Shown here: piece after piece, positions 61,789-64,000 of the stretch
Numbering within the stretch: the stretch's first letter is position 1
How the letters are laid out: each line of letters opens with the position of its first letter
From: Bimastos eiseni
Taxonomy: Eukaryota > Annelida > Clitellata > Crassiclitellata > Lumbricidae
Assembly (NCBI GenBank): GCA_959347315.1
Contig: OY365806.1
Span: forward strand, 50,204,842-50,268,841
Length of the DNA: 64,000 bases
Reading direction: 5' to 3'
The notes under the pieces: generated by a model
Databases searched by the model: none
What the model was told of the DNA's origin: nothing
What the model saw: only the letters and a program-made list of their open reading frames with translations
Position numbers and translations under genes: made by a program

Positions 61789-62844
61789 CAGTGTTGGACA
61801 CGAGACAAAAAACTCAAGACCAAGACCCGGACCAAGACCAAGAGGTCCAAGACCAAGATCGAGAGGTCCAAGACCAAGACCGAGTGGACCAAGACCAACA
61901 CCAATGATCCAAGACCAAGACCGATACTCTCTTTTATAAACAATTGAATTCATTAAGACGCTAAAACGGAATAACAGGCTCAAAACATTCATTTCATTGC
62001 TGAAGAATACTAATCTTAATAATGGTCCAGAAAACAGTTTTAACGGCCACTCTGAGCTTTTGCAGGTTCAGCCCTTAATTGGCTTTGGCCTGAGAATGTC
62101 ACACTATAAATTACTTCAGTATAGGATAGGTAAATACTTTAAGACATCTGAACAAGTAGATTAACATTCTGTTTGAATGGTGTACTTGTACCACGGACCT
62201 CGGATTTGTAGATTAACTGTGTCTACACGTGGCTGACCAAATTATTCCAAAACCTGAAATTTGTGAAAACAAATTTTGAAATTCCTGGCTCCGTTGCAAA
62301 TGCATTTTTCTTCCTATATTAGCATGTATATAAAGATGGTCAGCACGCCATAAATCGATAACAATCGGTAGGGTCTAAACATTCAGTGTCTCTCGTGGTT
62401 GGTGTCTACATGTGGCTGACCAAATTATTTCAAAACCTTTAAATTTGTTTTCACAAATTTTGAAATTCCTGGCTACTTTGCAAATGCATTTTTTCTACCC
62501 ATATTAGTGTCATAGCATGCATGTAAGGATGACCAGGACGCCATAAATCGATAACAATCGTGTAGGGCCTAAGCATCAGTTGTCTCTAATAATCGAAATT
62601 AACAGACAAATATAGAAAAAATTGTTCCGATACGGCAAATGACCAAGAACGCTAATTTAGGACGGAGATCAATCCCTAGACTGTTCCTTCAAGACCAAGA
62701 CCGATGCATTCGAGACCGAGACCAAGACCGATGATCCGAGAACAAGACCAAGACCGATGCATTCGAGATCAAGACCAAGACCGCAGTTGTCCGATGTCAA
62801 GACCGTCTTGAGACCAAGACCGCGGTCTCGTGACTACATCCCTA
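61789..62844. mobile_element. hAT-like non-autonomous element with internal GACCAAGACC arrays, copy 2
   Basis: A 1056-bp copy of the element at 15636-16516. It starts cagtgttgga and ends catccct plus A where copy 1 has G. The flanking octamers caaactat and caaaccat agree at 7 of 8 positions, a clear target duplication. Tandem gaccaagacc arrays lie at both ends (about 61815-61920 and 62690-62825). Relative to copy 1 it carries an internal tandem duplication of about 180 bp: ctacacgtggctgaccaaat near 62222 recurs as ctacatgtggctgaccaaat near 62405. No transposase. Confidence 0.85.
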
Positions 62845-62984
62845 CAAACCATGATTTCTTTAGCAAACGAGTCCTGTGGCATTAAAGGAATAGTGTATTA
62901 ATGTTTGTCCCATTATTTAGCTGATTAGATCACAGATTCGTTCGTCTTTGATGGTCGGAAGTCCAGCTGCAAAACTATTTTATG

Positions 62985-63425
62985 GGAATTGCGTCAAGAC
63001 TTCATATTGGGACTATTATCGTTCCTAGTGTTCATAAATGATTTACCACTAATTGCTAGTCAATATGAATTTATACTATTTGTGAATGATATTTTGTGAT
63101 AAGTCTGCTTATTACGGAGGCCATAAAGTAATGGATAAGAGATTGGGACGAAGAGCTGAAGATCCGAGTTTCATACCCACATCCCCTTAAGGTTGACTAG
63201 TCCTTCCTTCGCTAGGAGGCGGTGAATGGTGCATGCCTTTGTTTGTACATACATCGATTAATTATTGTAAATCGCTACAAATTGAGCTTCCTTAGGCTCG
63301 GCTGTCGCTGTGCAAGCTGTCTTAAATACTGAAGCCTGGCTGATTGTTCGTCTTATCTGATACTCTCATATCTCCGCTTACATGATCAACTGGCTTCCGG
63401 TTTTGTCTCGAATCAAATTGAAACT
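62985..63425 (+). pseudogene. LINE reverse transcriptase fragments interrupted by a SINE
   Basis: The plus strand reads QDFILGLLSFLVFINDLPL then LFVNDIL, matching [21 protein letters not shown] ... FADD with the active site degraded. After a SINE at about 63116-63270 the text INWLPVLSRIKLKL near 63395 matches the HWLPV..RI.FK block. A large part between these motifs is deleted. Confidence 0.75.
63116..63270 (+). mobile_element. Family-2 SINE fragment, inserted in a LINE remnant
   Basis: ggaggccataaagtaatgg, ccgagtttcatacccacatc and ccttaaggttgactagtcc match the 5' half of the SINEs at 18920-19176 and 23557-23822 (compare gagttcaagacccgtatccc and taaggttgacc). The conserved gtaatgggc body is missing, so it is 3'-truncated or rearranged. 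Confidence 0.6.
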
Positions 63426-63594
63426 AACATGGTATCAAAATTCACATAATTAAGAATTTAAACTAACATTGTATAAGAATTGATATATTTTAGAATTTAA
63501 ACTAACACTGTACCGTATTTAAGCATTTGTGAAGCACCTCTGGTAGGGTGAACCGTTCAGAAATTTCCATCTCATTGGTGTTCCTAAGGACTAA

Positions 63595-64000
63595 GGTTCG
63601 TCTCTGCTCTTCAGTGGGTACTCCACACAGCTGCCAGACTGATTTCCCGCCTTACCTGTGTTTTGACATCTCTATATGTACCTTCGTTGGTTTCCTCCCC
63701 ATGCTACCATACACTTTAAAATCCTCATCCTAATCTTCAACCCTCAGCGGAGTTTTGTCCGAAATATCTGGCTTACGTAATACTTTGGCCTCACTCAGCT
63801 TCCTCCCACTGTCCCTTCATTCCACTAATAGACCTGACCTCTTTGTTGCCTTATTATGGAACTGCTATCACTCAGTTTCTTTCCTTGGCTTCAATTGATT
63901 CCTCTCTCTGGAATGCACTTTCTCTTCTGTTTGCTTTATACTTCAATCTGGAAGTTTCTTCTCTCATCCTCTTTTTCTTTTCTCAAAACCTACTTATTTT
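63595..64000 (+). pseudogene. CR1/L2-like LINE C-terminal remnant, truncated by window edge
   Basis: Read across frames the plus strand gives LQWVLHTAARLISRL, then IHFKILILIFNPQRS, CPKYLAYV, IDSSLWNAL, and FFSQNLLI at the edge. This reproduces the expected order: VLHTAARLI, RI.FKILIL.FK, APKYL..L, LWNSLP, LKT.LF. Many frame changes; inactive. Separate from the LINE fragment just upstream because the HWLPV/RI.FK block appears twice. Confidence 0.78.

Overview
The window is animal nuclear DNA. It has no operons and no long spliced-looking coding blocks. It does have one clear vertebrate/insect-type immunoglobulin exon with consensus splice sites, tRNA-derived SINEs, many 5'-truncated LINE ends, Tc1/mariner and hAT-type DNA transposon remnants, and many micro-, mini- and satellite arrays. 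An invertebrate metazoan (deuterostome or lophotrochozoan) fits best. I cannot name the species from the sequence.

Layout. 1-4475: an 18-bp minisatellite that runs off the left edge and has higher-order blocks. 4476-8265: simple repeats and unassigned DNA, with a CAAGACC-rich segment at 7111-7819. 8266-9238: a short Tc1/mariner element with long terminal inverted repeats and the 3' half of a transposase. 9739-9992: a tRNA-derived SINE. 11-13 kb: a LINE end and tRNA-like sequences. 13578-13760: a 23-bp minisatellite that abuts the splice acceptor of the only recognised host exon (13769-14158), an IGSF9/turtle-type Ig domain. 15636-16516: a hAT-like element, whose second copy lies at 61789-62844. 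18-26 kb: a CR1-like reverse transcriptase fragment, two SINEs, another hAT-like element (20526-21239) and two antisense LINE ends. 27184-28639: a second mariner. 31.4 kb: a LINE end. 34234-35010: a 22-bp minisatellite. 39323-46003: a 6.7-kb satellite built on a TGATCA-containing 16/20-bp unit. 47.8-51.6 kb: SINE and LINE remnants. 51938-52597: a 14-bp array. 53326-54521: a third mariner, same family as the second. 55398-56488: a 21-bp array. 57.5-64 kb: decayed LINE remnants, the second CAAGACC hAT copy and SINE pieces.

Nearly every long reading frame here is a by-product of a tandem repeat. Unit lengths of 18 and 21 bp keep one frame open; 14 bp lets three frames stay open together. I do not regard those frames as genes. 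Apart from the Ig exon, the protein-like signals all belong to degraded mobile elements.

I found no convincing new multi-gene system. The observations most worth following are: the CAAGACC-bearing hAT family with internal tandem arrays and near-intact 8-bp target duplications; the minisatellite filling the branch-point zone of the Ig-exon intron; the large TGATCA satellite with higher-order duplications; and the shared 3' tail of the SINEs and LINEs.
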